From: Jiella pelagia
Lineage (GTDB): Bacteria > Pseudomonadota > Alphaproteobacteria > Rhizobiales > Rhizobiaceae
Assembly: GCF_026898155.1 (NCBI RefSeq)
Contig: NZ_CP114029.1
Location: 3,390,001 to 3,454,000 of the forward strand
DNA: 64,000 bases
Direction of reading: 5' to 3'
Below the pieces are notes generated by a model. That model was not told the DNA's origin. It was given only the letters and a program-made list of their open reading frames with translations, and ran no database searches. Shown here piece by piece: positions 28,884-40,790 of the stretch; positions within the stretch are counted from its first letter, which is position 1, and the number at the start of each line of letters is the position of its first letter. Position numbers and translations under genes: made by a program.

Positions 28884-29843
28884 ATGGTGACGACATTGAA
28901 CATGCTTCGCCGCAGCCTGGCTGCCGCGGTAACGCTTGCCTTTTTACTGCCCGGTGCAGCCTCGGCCTTCGAATTGCCGGGGGTGTTCGTCGAATCGCAC
29001 AAGCCTGTGGCCGCGGTCGCGCTTCCCGGCGCGCCGGCGGCGGGTGAATTTCCCGGTTCGGCGGGCGCGAGCGAAGAGCGGCCAGTGCTCATGGCCCAGT
29101 CCGGCGACCTCGTCGTGCGCATCAACCAGCTCGAGGATGAGGTCCGCCGGCTCAACGGCAGGGTCGAGGAATTGAGCTTCCAGCTCCTCCAGGCCCAGGA
29201 GGACATGCGCAAATACCGCGAGGATTCCGAATTCCGGTTCCAGCAGATCGAGGGTGGCGCCGCGCCGGCTTCGGCAGCGCCCGCCGAGCGGCGCGGTGAC
29301 GCGGCCCCGTCCTCCGGTCCGTCTTCCACGGCGGCGGAGGACGGCAACGACGACATCGGGCAGCTTCTCTCCGGCGGTCTCGATACCAGCTCCATCGGCG
29401 GCTCTCCGGCGCCGGCTGCCGAGACCGCCGACACCTCGACGGTCGCCAGCATCGATGCCAGCGGGCCGCGCGACATGTACGATCTCGCCTACAACCATCT
29501 GCTGGCCGGCGACTATCAGAGAGCCGAGCAGTCCTTCCGGCAGTATGCCCAAACCTACCCGAACGCCAAGGACGCGCCGGACGCGGAATACTGGCTGGGC
29601 GAAAGCCTCTACCAGCAGAAGAAATACGCCGACGCGGCGGAAGTCTTTCTGGACGCCCAGAAATCCCATCCCGAGAGCGGCAAGGCGCCCGACATGATGC
29701 TGAAGCTCGGCATGTCGCTCGCCAAGCTCAACAACCGCGACACTGCCTGCGTGACCTACAAGGAGGTCTCGCGCCGCTATCCGCAGATGAGCGACAACGT
29801 CCGGCGCAAGTTGCAGGACGAGCAGAAGTCGGCCCGCTGCTGA
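28884..29843 (+). CDS. cpoB: Tol-Pal associated periplasmic protein CpoB (YbgF)
   Basis: A 319-residue periplasmic protein that coordinates peptidoglycan synthesis with outer-membrane constriction. Signal peptide LAAAVTLAFLLPGAASA; a coiled-coil trimerisation segment (VVRINQLEDEVRRLNGRVEEL, about 75-115); a Ser/Ala-rich linker; and C-terminal TPR repeats (DLAYNHLLAGDYQRAEQSF, YWLGESLYQQKKYADA). ATG 28884 follows GAGGGG. It closes the tol-pal cluster, as in most proteobacteria. Confidence 0.93.
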   Translation: MVTTLNMLRRSLAAAVTLAFLLPGAASAFELPGVFVESHKPVAAVALPGAPAAGEFPGSAGASEERPVLMAQSGDLVVRINQLEDEVRRLNGRVEELSFQLLQAQEDMRKYREDSEFRFQQIEGGAAPASAAPAERRGDAAPSSGPSSTAAEDGNDDIGQLLSGGLDTSSIGGSPAPAAETADTSTVASIDASGPRDMYDLAYNHLLAGDYQRAEQSFRQYAQTYPNAKDAPDAEYWLGESLYQQKKYADAAEVFLDAQKSHPESGKAPDMMLKLGMSLAKLNNRDTACVTYKEVSRRYPQMSDNVRRKLQDEQKSARC

Positions 29844-29863
29844 CCAGCGGGCGTCCTCGGCCG

Positions 29864-31282
29864 TTGCCGGAACCGGGCGGCAACGGATCTGCCGCGGCGC
29901 CCTCTGCCGCGCCTCTTGCCTCTTCCGACCGAATTCTCCTTGGCGCCTTCGACGATGTCGTCGCGGCTGCAACCCGTCGCGTTGGCCCGATCAGCGGCAT
30001 TCTCCTTGCCGTTTCCGGCGGCCCCGACTCGCTCGCGCTTCTTCTCGCCGCATCGGCCTGGCGCCAGTCTCTCGGCTGCGCGGCGCCGCAGCTTGGCGTC
30101 GCGACCGTCGACCATCGCCTCAGGCCGGCATCCACCGACGAAGCGGCCTTCGTTGCCGCCACCGCCGCAGGCCATGGCCTCCCTCACGAGACCCTGACCT
30201 GGACGCCCGAGGCGAGATCCGGCAACCTCTCGGCGAGGGCTCGGGAGGCGCGCTACGCCCTGCTTCTCTCCCATGCGCGGCGCCACGGCCTCGACCTCGT
30301 CCTGACCGCCCACCACCTCGACGACGACATCGAAACCCATGTCATCCGCCGCCAGAACGGCGGCGATTTCGCCGCCGCGGCCGGCATGCGGAGCCTGCGC
30401 GGGCTGGGCCCAGACGTCTGGCTCGGCCGACCCTTCCTCGATATCGGGCGGGACAAGCTCGTCGCCGTCGCCGCCGCGGCGGGCATCGTCGCCGTCGACG
30501 ATCCGAGCAACCGCGACCGGCGCTACGACCGGGCACGGATCCGGCTCGATCTCGCCGAAGACCCGCGACTTCGGGCGAGGGCGCTCGGCAACCTCCGGCG
30601 CTGCAAGCGCGCACGGGGATCGGCGGAGCGGGCCCTCGCCAGCCTGATCGCCGGGCTCGATTCTTCAAAGCGCCTCGTCTTTGCCGAGGACGGCGCCATC
30701 CGCGTCCAACGCGCTGTCTGCTCCGACTTGCCGCAGCGCTGCGCTGCCCATCTTCTTTCGCGCGCCATCGTGGCGGCGGCCGGGGCCTCTTCACCGCCGT
30801 CGGGCCACGCGGTACGCGAAGTGTTGATTTGGCTGCGCAAAAAAACATCGCAGGAAACCGCCCGGACGCTCGGCGGCACGGTCATTTCCATCGAGGGAGG
30901 CGACGCCGTCTTCAAACGGGAGTTCGGCCGAGGCGGGATCGCGGCCCTGCCGATCGTGTCGGCCGAGGCTCTCTCCGGACGTTTTGCGGCCGGCATGGAA
31001 TGGCCGATCGTCTATGACGGGCGCTTCGTCGTTGATGCCGGGCCCTGGCGCAGTGTCCCTGGAGCCCGGATCGTCCCGCTCGGTCTCCTCGGCAAGGGCG
31101 GGGCTCGCCTTCGCGCCTGCCCGGTCGTCATCGACGCGGATGGCGTGCCGTGCGCTGCCCTCGCACCGGCAGCGCGGCGCCTGGGACCTGGCGTCGCAGA
31201 CCTCGTCTCTCGGCCACTGGCGCCCCATCTCTTCTGGCGTGACCTCGATTTTTCGCGAAGTCTAACGGCCTCCACACCATGA
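29864..31282 (+). CDS. tilS: tRNA(Ile)-lysidine synthetase TilS
   Basis: A 472-residue N-type ATP pyrophosphatase that converts C34 of the CAU anticodon tRNA-Ile to lysidine, changing both codon and charging identity. The PP-loop is LLAVSGGPDSLALLLA; VDHRLRP and ARYALL...GLDLVLTAHHLDDD match the family. The first in-frame start is TTG at 29864, 20 nt past cpoB; there is no ATG before the PP-loop, so the exact N-terminus is uncertain. The gene order cpoB-tilS-ftsH-glmM is conserved in rhizobia. Confidence 0.92.
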   Translation: MPEPGGNGSAAAPSAAPLASSDRILLGAFDDVVAAATRRVGPISGILLAVSGGPDSLALLLAASAWRQSLGCAAPQLGVATVDHRLRPASTDEAAFVAATAAGHGLPHETLTWTPEARSGNLSARAREARYALLLSHARRHGLDLVLTAHHLDDDIETHVIRRQNGGDFAAAAGMRSLRGLGPDVWLGRPFLDIGRDKLVAVAAAAGIVAVDDPSNRDRRYDRARIRLDLAEDPRLRARALGNLRRCKRARGSAERALASLIAGLDSSKRLVFAEDGAIRVQRAVCSDLPQRCAAHLLSRAIVAAAGASSPPSGHAVREVLIWLRKKTSQETARTLGGTVISIEGGDAVFKREFGRGGIAALPIVSAEALSGRFAAGMEWPIVYDGRFVVDAGPWRSVPGARIVPLGLLGKGGARLRACPVVIDADGVPCAALAPAARRLGPGVADLVSRPLAPHLFWRDLDFSRSLTASTP

Positions 31283-31401
31283 TCTGAGGCTTGCTCCGCT
31301 TTTTGCCGCAAATGCCGCTCAATGTGTTGGCAAGGGGCGCCGCAACACTTATCTTCTCAGGGATCGCGACGCGGCCCTTTACGCCGACTCAGGAAGAGTT
31401 G

Positions 31402-33321
<1,920 letters not shown>

Positions 33322-33346
33322 TCGTCGCACCTGCGACGTTGCGAAC

Positions 33347-33376
33347 GGGCGATCCCTTCGGGGGTCGCCTTTTCTT
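33347..33376 (+). terminator. Rho-independent terminator of ftsH
   Basis: GGGCGATCCC, loop TTC, GGGGGTCGCC, then TTTTCTTT. The stem has one G-T mismatch pair. It sits 26 nt past the ftsH stop, separating it from glmM. Confidence 0.85.
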
Positions 33377-33548
33377 TGCCTGCTTGCTTAACCTTGCGGA
33401 CAGAAGGCTTCCCGTCGAAGTTGATCCGTTCATTTTCTGACGGCAAGGATGGCGGAGATATCGGCGGACCGCCCTGGCGAGAGGGGGGTCCATTCCAGGG
33501 GTGGAACAGCCGCTCGAGACCGCGCTCAAGACATTCAGATGGGACCCG

Positions 33549-34895
33549 ATGGCCAAGAATTATTTCGGAACCGACGGCATCCGTGGCACCGCCAATCGCC
33601 ATCCGATGACCGCCGAGGTCGCGATGAAGGTCGGCATGGCGGCCGGTATCGTTTTCCGGCGCGGCAACCATCGCCATCGCGTCGTCATCGGCAAGGACAC
33701 CCGCCGCTCCAGCTACATGATCGAAAACGCCATGGTCGCCGGCTTCACGGCGGCGGGGGTCGACGTGTTTCTCCTGGGGCCCATGCCGACTCCCGCCGTC
33801 GCCATGCTGACGCGGTCGCTGCGGGCCGACATCGGCGTGATGATCTCCGCTTCGCACAATCCGTTCGAGGACAACGGCATCAAGCTGTTCGGGCCGGATG
33901 GCTACAAACTGTCCGACCACATAGAGGCGGAAATCGCCGGCCTCATCGACGAAGATCTCTCAGGCCGCATGCCGACGGGCGCCGAGATCGGGCGGGCCAA
34001 GCGCGTCGATGGCGACATCTATCGCTACATCGAGTTTGCCAAGCGCACATTGCCGCGCGAACTGTCGCTGGATGGCATGCGCGTGGCCATCGACTGCGCC
34101 AATGGCGCGGGCTACCGGGTGGCGCCCGAAGTCCTGTGGGAACTCGGCGCCGACGTCGTGAAGATCGGCGTCGAGCCGGACGGCATCAACATCAATCGCG
34201 ATTGCGGCTCCACCGCCCCGGAGACGTTGATCGCCAAGGTCAGGGAAGTCAGGGCCGACATCGGCATCGCTCTCGACGGCGACGCGGACCGGGTTTTGAT
34301 CGTCGACGAGAAGGGCGACATCGTCGACGGCGACCAGTTGATGGCGGTGATCGCCGAGAGCTGGGCGGACGACGGCCGGCTGTCGGCCGGCGGGATCGTC
34401 GCGACGATCATGTCGAATCTCGGCCTGGAGCGGTTTCTGGAGGCCAAGAAGCTGCAGCTTGCCCGAACCAAGGTCGGCGACCGCTACGTCGTCGAGCACA
34501 TGCGCCAGCACGGCTACAATGTCGGCGGCGAACAGTCCGGCCACATCATCCTGTCGGATTTCGCCACGACCGGCGACGGCCTCGTCTCGGCCCTGCAGAT
34601 TCTGGCCGTCGTCCGCCGCAAGGGCGGCCCGGTCTCTGAGGTCTGCCGCCGCTTCGAGCCGGTGCCGCAGATCCTGAAGAACGTCCGCTATCGAAGCGGC
34701 GAGCCGCTGCAGACGAATGACGTCCAGGCGGCCATCTCCGCGGGCCGCGACAGGCTCGGCAATGGGGGTCGACTGGTCATCCGTCCGTCCGGCACCGAGC
34801 CGCTGATCAGGGTCATGGCCGAGGGTGACGACGCGGTGCTTGTCAACGCCGTCGTCGACGACATCGTCGGCGCCCTGACGGAGGCTGCAGCCTGA
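33549..34895 (+). CDS. glmM: Phosphoglucosamine mutase GlmM
   Basis: A 448-residue phosphohexomutase that converts glucosamine-6-phosphate to glucosamine-1-phosphate for peptidoglycan and lipopolysaccharide. N-terminal [13 protein letters not shown]; the phosphoserine loop [12 protein letters not shown]; the metal loop DGDADR; the sugar-binding GEQSGHI; and the phosphate-binding [14 protein letters not shown] 33549 gives the standard length; in-frame codons back to 33501 do not resemble the family. Confidence 0.97.
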   Translation: MAKNYFGTDGIRGTANRHPMTAEVAMKVGMAAGIVFRRGNHRHRVVIGKDTRRSSYMIENAMVAGFTAAGVDVFLLGPMPTPAVAMLTRSLRADIGVMISASHNPFEDNGIKLFGPDGYKLSDHIEAEIAGLIDEDLSGRMPTGAEIGRAKRVDGDIYRYIEFAKRTLPRELSLDGMRVAIDCANGAGYRVAPEVLWELGADVVKIGVEPDGININRDCGSTAPETLIAKVREVRADIGIALDGDADRVLIVDEKGDIVDGDQLMAVIAESWADDGRLSAGGIVATIMSNLGLERFLEAKKLQLARTKVGDRYVVEHMRQHGYNVGGEQSGHIILSDFATTGDGLVSALQILAVVRRKGGPVSEVCRRFEPVPQILKNVRYRSGEPLQTNDVQAAISAGRDRLGNGGRLVIRPSGTEPLIRVMAEGDDAVLVNAVVDDIVGALTEAAA

Positions 34896-35220
34896 CGAAG
34901 GGGCGTGGCGGTGGACGCCATGGATCGCGTTCGTCCGTCTGTCCCACCAACTTCTTCCGCTTTCGGATGATGTGTTCACAAGCCGCGTGGCTTTCCCGAG
35001 GCATGCCACTCTTCCGAAACTGCTCTCAAGTTGCAATCGTTGCCGGCATGCCCTTCGGGCGCTGAAGAGTATCCGTTGGGAAAATAAGGTGTTGCCTGAA
35101 GGTTATGGTAAACGAAATGTAGTTGTAAACCATCTGTTAACCACTCCCGTTTACCGTCTTCGTCGAGGTCACCCAATCCGGTGACGCCATTTGCACCGAC
35201 CTCAACGGAGACGTTTCACA
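34896..35220. other. 325-bp gap upstream of the porin gene
   Basis: The 3' 130 bp are unusually AT-rich for this genome and carry the CtrA-like site at 35126-35140. TTGCCT near 35092 with AAATGT about 17 nt on could be a sigma-70 promoter, but this is weak. No gene is seen. Confidence 0.5.
35126..35140 (+). promoter_or_regulatory. CtrA-like site upstream of the porin gene
   Basis: TAAA-CCATCTG-TTAA followed by CC, one mismatch from TTAA-N7-TTAA; CCAT in the spacer is typical of rhizobial CtrA sites. It lies 80 nt ahead of the porin start. Confidence 0.6.
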
Positions 35221-36198
35221 ATGAAGACGCTGCTTTTGACGACCGTCGCCGCCATCGGTGCATGGTCGTCTCTCGTGACGGGAGCCAATGCTGCCGACAT
35301 CATTGAAGAGCCAATCTATGTCGCCCCGCCGCCGGCGCCGGTCGTCGTTCAGACGTCGGGCTGGTATCTGCGCGGTGACATCGGCTATAATTTCAAGTCA
35401 AAGGGCAGCGGCTACTACGACTTCTGGAACCCTGGCAACACCTCTCCGCTTCCCTACGACGATCTTTGGGTCCGCGGCATCGATAATACCGAGCACTATG
35501 ACGAATTTACCTGGAAGGGGAACGCCAATTTCGGCGTCGGCGTCGGCTATCGCGTCAACGACTATTTCCGAACCGATCTGACGCTCGATTACTTCCGCGC
35601 CGGCGTCGAAGGCTCCAGCAAGTGTGCCTACCTCGTCGAGATCGGCTATCTCCTCGATCCGACCAACAACAACTGCCGTTACAACGATTCCTCGCATGCC
35701 TCGGTCTGGACGGCGATGGCCAATGCCTATGTCGACATCGGCACCTATGGCCGCATCACGCCCTATATCGGCGCTGGTCTCGGCTTCGCTCACGTCAAGT
35801 ATGACGACATGGAGAACGAGATCTCCTGCGGCGGCGGTCCCTGCAACGGCAATCCGGTCTATCACGGCACCCACCCAGGCGAGTCGTCCTGGCGTTTCGC
35901 CTCCTCCCTCATGGCCGGTGCCAGCATCGACATTACCCATCAGCTGAAGTTCGATGCCGGCTACAAATACACCCGCATCGCCGGCGGCAAGGCTTTCGGC
36001 TACGATGGAGTTGACAGCGCGAACGGCGCCAGCGGTGTCCAGAGCCACGACAACGGCTTCAACATCCACACCGTCCGCGCAGGCCTGCGCTATGAATTCG
36101 GCGGTGCGGGCTTCGGCAAGGGCAAGGGCAAGGAGCCGGCGCCGCTCTATACCGCCCAGGATCAGATCTATGCCGAGCCGGCCCCGGTCTACAAATAA
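35221..36198 (+). CDS. Outer-membrane porin-like beta-barrel protein (Omp25/31 family)
   Basis: A 325-residue outer-membrane protein. A signal peptide (LLTTVAAIGAWSSLVTGANAA) is followed by a Pro-rich stretch and a barrel that opens with GWYLRGDIGYNFKS, typical of the rhizobial/Brucella Omp25-31 group. Alternating strands such as NFGVGVGYRVNDYFRTDLTLDYF and ITPYIGAGLGFAHVKYDD continue to HTVRAGLRYEFGG. A 40-residue Pro/Gly/Lys tail ends in Tyr-Lys. Two Cys pairs sit in predicted loops (about 145-155 and 205-215). ATG 35221 follows GGAG. Probably cell-cycle controlled through the CtrA-like site. Confidence 0.88.
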   Translation: MKTLLLTTVAAIGAWSSLVTGANAADIIEEPIYVAPPPAPVVVQTSGWYLRGDIGYNFKSKGSGYYDFWNPGNTSPLPYDDLWVRGIDNTEHYDEFTWKGNANFGVGVGYRVNDYFRTDLTLDYFRAGVEGSSKCAYLVEIGYLLDPTNNNCRYNDSSHASVWTAMANAYVDIGTYGRITPYIGAGLGFAHVKYDDMENEISCGGGPCNGNPVYHGTHPGESSWRFASSLMAGASIDITHQLKFDAGYKYTRIAGGKAFGYDGVDSANGASGVQSHDNGFNIHTVRAGLRYEFGGAGFGKGKGKEPAPLYTAQDQIYAEPAPVYK

Positions 36199-36235
36199 GA
36201 CGGGGACGGGCTGAGGCCCCATCCGATCAAGGTAC

Positions 36236-36268
36236 CCGCCCGCCCGGCCACGATGCCGCGGCGGGCGG
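36236..36268 (+). terminator. Candidate hairpin after the porin gene
   Basis: CCGCCCG (36236-36242) pairs with CGGGCGG (36262-36268), followed only by TTCC. It lies between the convergent porin and antiporter genes and may serve both. Confidence 0.42.
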
Positions 36269-36304
36269 TTCCGCGTCTGGACCGGCCTCTATCGAGCGCT
36301 CGCC

Positions 36305-38198
36305 CTACCGCGAGGGGACGCGATCGGGGCGCCGGCGCCGGCCGGCGAAGAGGCGGCCGCGGCGGCGGCGTTTCGGCGCATCCGCGTCGATGATCGCACC
36401 ATGGTCCTCCCCGTCCGGCATCTTCTCGATGGCGTGCAGACCGGGGCGCGGCTTGATCAGCGGTTCGGGCGTCACCGCATGCGTCGTCACCATGTCGCTG
36501 CCGGCATAGATGCCTTCCGCCTCCTGCAGCTTCAGCCGGGCGTTGTCGCGGTTCCGGACGTCCTCGACGATGCGCGTGGCGAGTTCCTCCTCGACGCCGA
36601 GGGCGGAAATCGTCGCGCCACCGAAGGACAGCGCCGATTCGACCGTCTCGCGGATCTCGTAGTCGACGCCGCGGGCCCTCAGCGACAAAGCGTGGCTGCG
36701 GTCGTAGGATCGCACGAACAGCCGGACATTGGGAAATTCCGAGCGGATCATGTCGACCACCCGGTCGGTGGTCTCGCGCTTGTTGGTGCAGACCGCGACG
36801 AGACCGGCCCTGCGGATGCCGGCGGCCTCCAGCACGTCCTTGCGCACGCCCGAGCCGAAATAGATGCGAAAGCCGAAGCGCTCGGCGGTGCGGATCCGGT
36901 CGACGGAAGAATCGAGGATGGTCACGTCGATGCCGCTCGACAACAGCACCTGGGCGACGATCTGGCCGAAGCGGGAAAAGCCGACCAGAAGCACTTCCGA
37001 TCCGGCGCCGTCGAAATCTTCTTCCATTTCCTCCTCGGCATCGGCGGGATCGAGCCGGCGGCCGAGCCAGGTCGAGAGCGGCGTCAGCACCATCGAGAGC
37101 GAAACGATGGCGATGAGGATCGAGGAGGTTTCCGCCGACAGGATGCGGCCCGCCGCCGCAGCGGAAAACAGGACGAAGCCGAACTCGCCGGCCTGGGACA
37201 GAAGCCCCGCGACCCGCAACCCAAGGCCGCGCGTCTCGCCGAACATCCTGCAGAGGCCGAAGATCAGACCGGCCTTGACGATCATCATGGCCGGCGCCAC
37301 CGTGACGATGATCGGCCAGGCGCTCTTCAGGACTTCCAGATCGATCGACAGGCCGACGCCGATGAAGAACAGGCCGAGCAACAGGCCGCGAAACGGCTCG
37401 ATATTGGCTTCGAGTTCGTGGCGATAGGAGCTGTCGGCGAGGAAGATGCCGGCGATGAAGGCCCCCATCGCCATGGAGAAGCCGGCCGCCTGCATCAGCA
37501 TCGCCGAGCCGAGCACCACGAACAGCGCAGCGCCCAGCATCACCTCCCGGGCGCCGGCGCTCGCCATCAGCCGGAACAAGGGGTTGAGCAGGAAGCGACC
37601 GGCGAGGAGCAGACCGGCAAGGGCGCCGACCGAGATCAGGATCTGCATCGGTGCAAAGCCGGCCCCTTCGCCGCCGGGTGCCAGGAACGGCACGATGGCA
37701 AGAAGCGGGACCACGGCGAGATCCTGGAACAACAGGATCGAGAAGGCTGCCTGGCCGTGCCTCGTATTGGTCTCGCCGGCTTCGTCGAGGAGCTGCATGC
37801 CGAAGGCGGTGGAGGACAAGGCGAGTCCGAAGCCGACGATGATGGCTGCGGCGACGCCGAGGCCGGCGAGGAGCCAGCCCGCGACGGCAAGCAGCAGCCC
37901 GCCGACCATCACCTGGGCGAGGCCTAGGCCGAAGATCTGGCGGCGCAGCGCCCAGAGCCGGTCGATCTTCAGCTCAAGGCCGATGATGAACAGCAGAAAG
38001 ACGACGCCGAGCCTCGCCGATCGAGAGAATCTGCTCGCCTTCCCCGATCAGGCGGAGCACTGGTCCCATGAGGATGCCGGCGGCGAGATAACCGAGCACG
38101 GTGCCGAGGCCGATTCGCTTGAACAGCGTTCCGGCGACGACGCCCACGCCGAGCAGCAGGATGACTTCGAGAAATATGGCGCTTGATCCGTGTTCCAC
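36305..38198 (-). CDS. CPA2-family monovalent cation:proton antiporter, KefB type (apparent +1 frameshift)
   Basis: An inner-membrane K+/H+ antiporter, 630 residues after correction. About 12-13 hydrophobic segments fill residues 1-390 (start: IFLEVILLLGVGVVAGTLF). Then an RCK/TrkA-N nucleotide-binding domain (VLLVGFSRFGQIVAQVLLSSGIDV, about 400-520) and a basic tail. The frame breaks at 38009-38015 (coding strand GAGGCTC for GAGCTC); correction reads LSIGELGVVFLLFIIGLELK, the conserved segment. Start is taken as GTG 38198; no clear ribosome site, so the N-terminus is tentative. It probably exports potassium in response to a glutathione or NAD(H) signal. Confidence 0.88.
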
Positions 38199-38339
38199 AG
38201 CGGGGCACTCGTTCCTATCTCTCGAGATACGGGATCCGCGTCGGCCGCCGACGGGATTAGCGACGACGCGGGCGCGGCAGCTTGCGTTGCTTGCGTCGCA
38301 CAATAAATAGTCCGACGGAAAAGATCAGTAGGCAAAGCG

Positions 38340-39681
38340 ATGGATGACGATACGAAGCGGCTCACCGAGACCGCCGAACGGCTGATTTCGGCAGCAAGAA
38401 AGGCCGGGGCAGATGCGGCCGACGCGGCGGTTGTCCGTTCGATCGGGCGGTCGGTCGACGTCCGGCTGGGCAAGGTCGAGGACACCGAGAGTTCGGAGAG
38501 CGAGGACCTCGCGCTGCGCGTCTTCGTCGGGCAGAGGGTCGCGACCGTTTCCGCCGACGTTCATGCCGACATCGACAGGTTGGCCGAGCGGGCCGTGGCG
38601 ATGGCGAAGGTATCGCCGGAAGATCGCTTCGCCTCGCTGGCGCCGAAGGATCGGCTGGCCCCGCATGACGGGCTCGATCTCGACCTCTACGATCCGACCG
38701 AGCTTGCCAGCGACAGGATGGTCGAGCAGGCCCTTGCTTTGGAGGAGGCCGCACGCGCGATCTCGGGCGTGACGAACTCCGGCGGCGCCTCGGTTTCGGC
38801 CGGCGCGAGCGGCCTCGTCCTCGTCACCTCGGAAGGCTTCGTCGGCGAGAAGATGCGCTCGGGCTTTTCCCGCTCGGTCAGCGTCATCGCCGGCGAGGGC
38901 ACGGCGATGGAGCGCGACTACGACTTCGATTCGCGCATTCACTACGCCGATCTCGATGCCCTAGAGGAGATCGGCCGGCGGGCCGGCGAGCGGACCGTGC
39001 GCCGGATCGGTGCCGGCAAGGTGCCGACTGGCAGCTACCCGATCGTCTTCGACCCGCGCGTGTCGCGGGGCCTGATCGGCAGTCTCGTCGGCGCGATCAA
39101 CGGCGCGGCGATCGCCAGAAAGACCAGCTTTCTCATGGACAAGATGGGCGAAATGGTGCTGCCGGCTTCAGTCTCGATAATCGACGAGCCGCTCTTGTCG
39201 CGCCGGCCGGGTTCGCGTCCCTTCGACGGCGAGGGGGTTCGCGGCGAGACGATGTTCCTGGTCGAGGACGGCATCCTGAGGAACTGGATACTCGACACCG
39301 CGACGGCCAAGGAGCCTCGGCCTATCCTCCAACGGCCGCGGGGCCCGCTCCTCCGGCGGCGTCTCGCCATCCTCGACCAACGTGTCGGTGACGCCGGGCG
39401 CCATGTCGCCCGAAGATCTGATCGCCGAGACGAAGAACGGCATCTACGTCCACGAGCTGATCGGCCAGGGCACCAATCTCGTCACCGGTGACTACAGCCG
39501 CGGCGCCACGGGCTATCTCATCGAGAACGGCGAACTCACCCGTCCCGTCTCCGAGTTCACCGTCGCCGGCAACCTCAAGGAGATGCTTCTGGGCCTCACC
39601 CTTGCCAACGACCTCGACACCCGCTTTTCCCTCGTGGCGCCGACGATGCGGGTCGAACGCATGACCGTTGCGGGGCACTGA
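38340..39681 (+). CDS. pmbA: TldD/PmbA-family metalloprotease subunit PmbA/TldE (apparent +1 frameshift)
   Basis: 446 residues after correction; partner of TldD in a heterodimeric metalloprotease that degrades unfolded peptides and matures some RiPPs (microcin B17, for example). Family signatures are SEDLALRVFVGQRVATVS, the C-terminal HELIGQGTNLVTGDYSRGA and ENGELTRPVSEFTVAGNLKEM. The zinc-binding HExxxH belongs to TldD, not to this subunit, and is absent. The frame breaks at 39312-39318 (GAGCCTC for GAGCTC); the restored region contains the conserved SSNGRGARSSGG. It is divergent from the antiporter gene. No tldD is in the window. Confidence 0.9.
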
Positions 39682-39685
39682 CGTC

Positions 39686-40489
39686 GTGCACGGCTTTTCC
39701 GCCAGCCTTGCCGACGATCTGGAGCTTCTGCGCGACGCCGCCTTGCGCGCCGGCGACGTCGCCATGGGCTATTTCCGCAAGGATCCAAAGGTCTGGTACA
39801 AGCACGGCAACTCGCCCGTGAGCGAGGCCGACTACGCCGCCGATCGATGCCTGGAGGAAAGGCTGGCGGGAGCGCGGCCCGATTACGGCTGGGTCTCGGA
39901 AGAGATGCCGGCGTCTGAAGCCGTCGCCGAGGTTCGCCATCGGGTGTTCGTCGTCGATCCGATCGACGGCACAAGGGCCTTTCTGCGCGGTGAGGACGTC
40001 TGGTGTGTCTCGGTCGCAGTTCTGGAGGCGGGCGTCCCGGTCGCGGGGATCATCCATGTGCCCGCGCGAGGCGAAACCTTCGAGGCGACGGCAGATGGTC
40101 CTGCACTCCTCAATGGCGCGTCCTGTCTGGTCAGCGACGCGTCCTCGACCGCCACGCTGAGGCTGTCGCTGCCCGATTCGATGCGCAAGACGATCGCCCG
40201 CACCGAGGGGAAAGCCGTCGAGGCACTTGCCGCAGTTCCCTCGCTGGCCTATCGCCTCGCCCTCGTCGCCAGCGGCCGGCTCGACGGCACGATTGTCCGC
40301 CCGCGTGCCAACGACTGGGACGTCGCGGCCGCAGATCTCATCCTGGAGCGCGCCGGCGGACGCTTCGAGGACGTCGAGGGCCGGCGCTGGCGCTACGGCG
40401 AGGATGAGGCCGCCCACAACGTGATGGTCGCAGGCCCCCTTGGCTTGTCGCCCCGTTTGCGCGATATCGCCCGGGGGCTCGCCGCCTGA
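39686..40489 (+). CDS. Inositol monophosphatase / CysQ-family phosphatase
   Basis: A 267-residue Mg-dependent, Li-sensitive-type sugar or nucleotide phosphatase. The metal-binding Glu-Glu is in WVSEEMP, and VVDPIDGTRAFLRG and NDWDVAAADLILERAGG are the two family signatures. It may act on 3'-phosphoadenosine-5'-phosphate (CysQ) or on inositol phosphate. The likely start is GTG 39686, 4 nt after the pmbA stop; TTG 39668 would overlap it. The head of the conserved run leading to lipid A/Kdo genes. Confidence 0.85.
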   Translation: MHGFSASLADDLELLRDAALRAGDVAMGYFRKDPKVWYKHGNSPVSEADYAADRCLEERLAGARPDYGWVSEEMPASEAVAEVRHRVFVVDPIDGTRAFLRGEDVWCVSVAVLEAGVPVAGIIHVPARGETFEATADGPALLNGASCLVSDASSTATLRLSLPDSMRKTIARTEGKAVEALAAVPSLAYRLALVASGRLDGTIVRPRANDWDVAAADLILERAGGRFEDVEGRRWRYGEDEAAHNVMVAGPLGLSPRLRDIARGLAA

Positions 40490-40534
40490 GGGTAGCCCCC
40501 ACTTCCAATCTGCCGACCGACAGGGAGCCTTGCC

Positions 40535-40765
40535 TTGCAGGAAGAAAAGCCCAAGCAGCTGTTACATCTCGTCTTCGGGGGCGAACTCAGCAATCTCTCC
40601 ACCATCGAGTTCAAGGATCTGGAAAGCCTTGATATCGTCGGAATTTTCCCCGACTACGCCTCTGCGCTCGCCGCTTGGCGCGGCAAGGCACAGCAGACCG
40701 TCGACAACGCCGCGATGCGCTATTTCATCGTTCACATGCACAGGCTTCTCGACCCGCAGAATTGA
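40535..40765 (+). CDS. DUF4170 domain protein
   Basis: A 76-residue cytosolic protein of unknown function, widespread in rhizobia at this place. Conserved features are KPKQLLHLVFGGEL, LESLDIVGIFPDYASALAAW and RYFIVHMHRLLDP. The start is TTG (40535) with GGGAG upstream; no ATG fits. Its constant position between a phosphatase gene and lipid A/Kdo genes suggests a role in envelope lipid synthesis, but this is only context. Confidence 0.82.
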   Translation: MQEEKPKQLLHLVFGGELSNLSTIEFKDLESLDIVGIFPDYASALAAWRGKAQQTVDNAAMRYFIVHMHRLLDPQN

Positions 40766-40790
40766 CCGCAACGAAGCCGAAAGGGCCGAT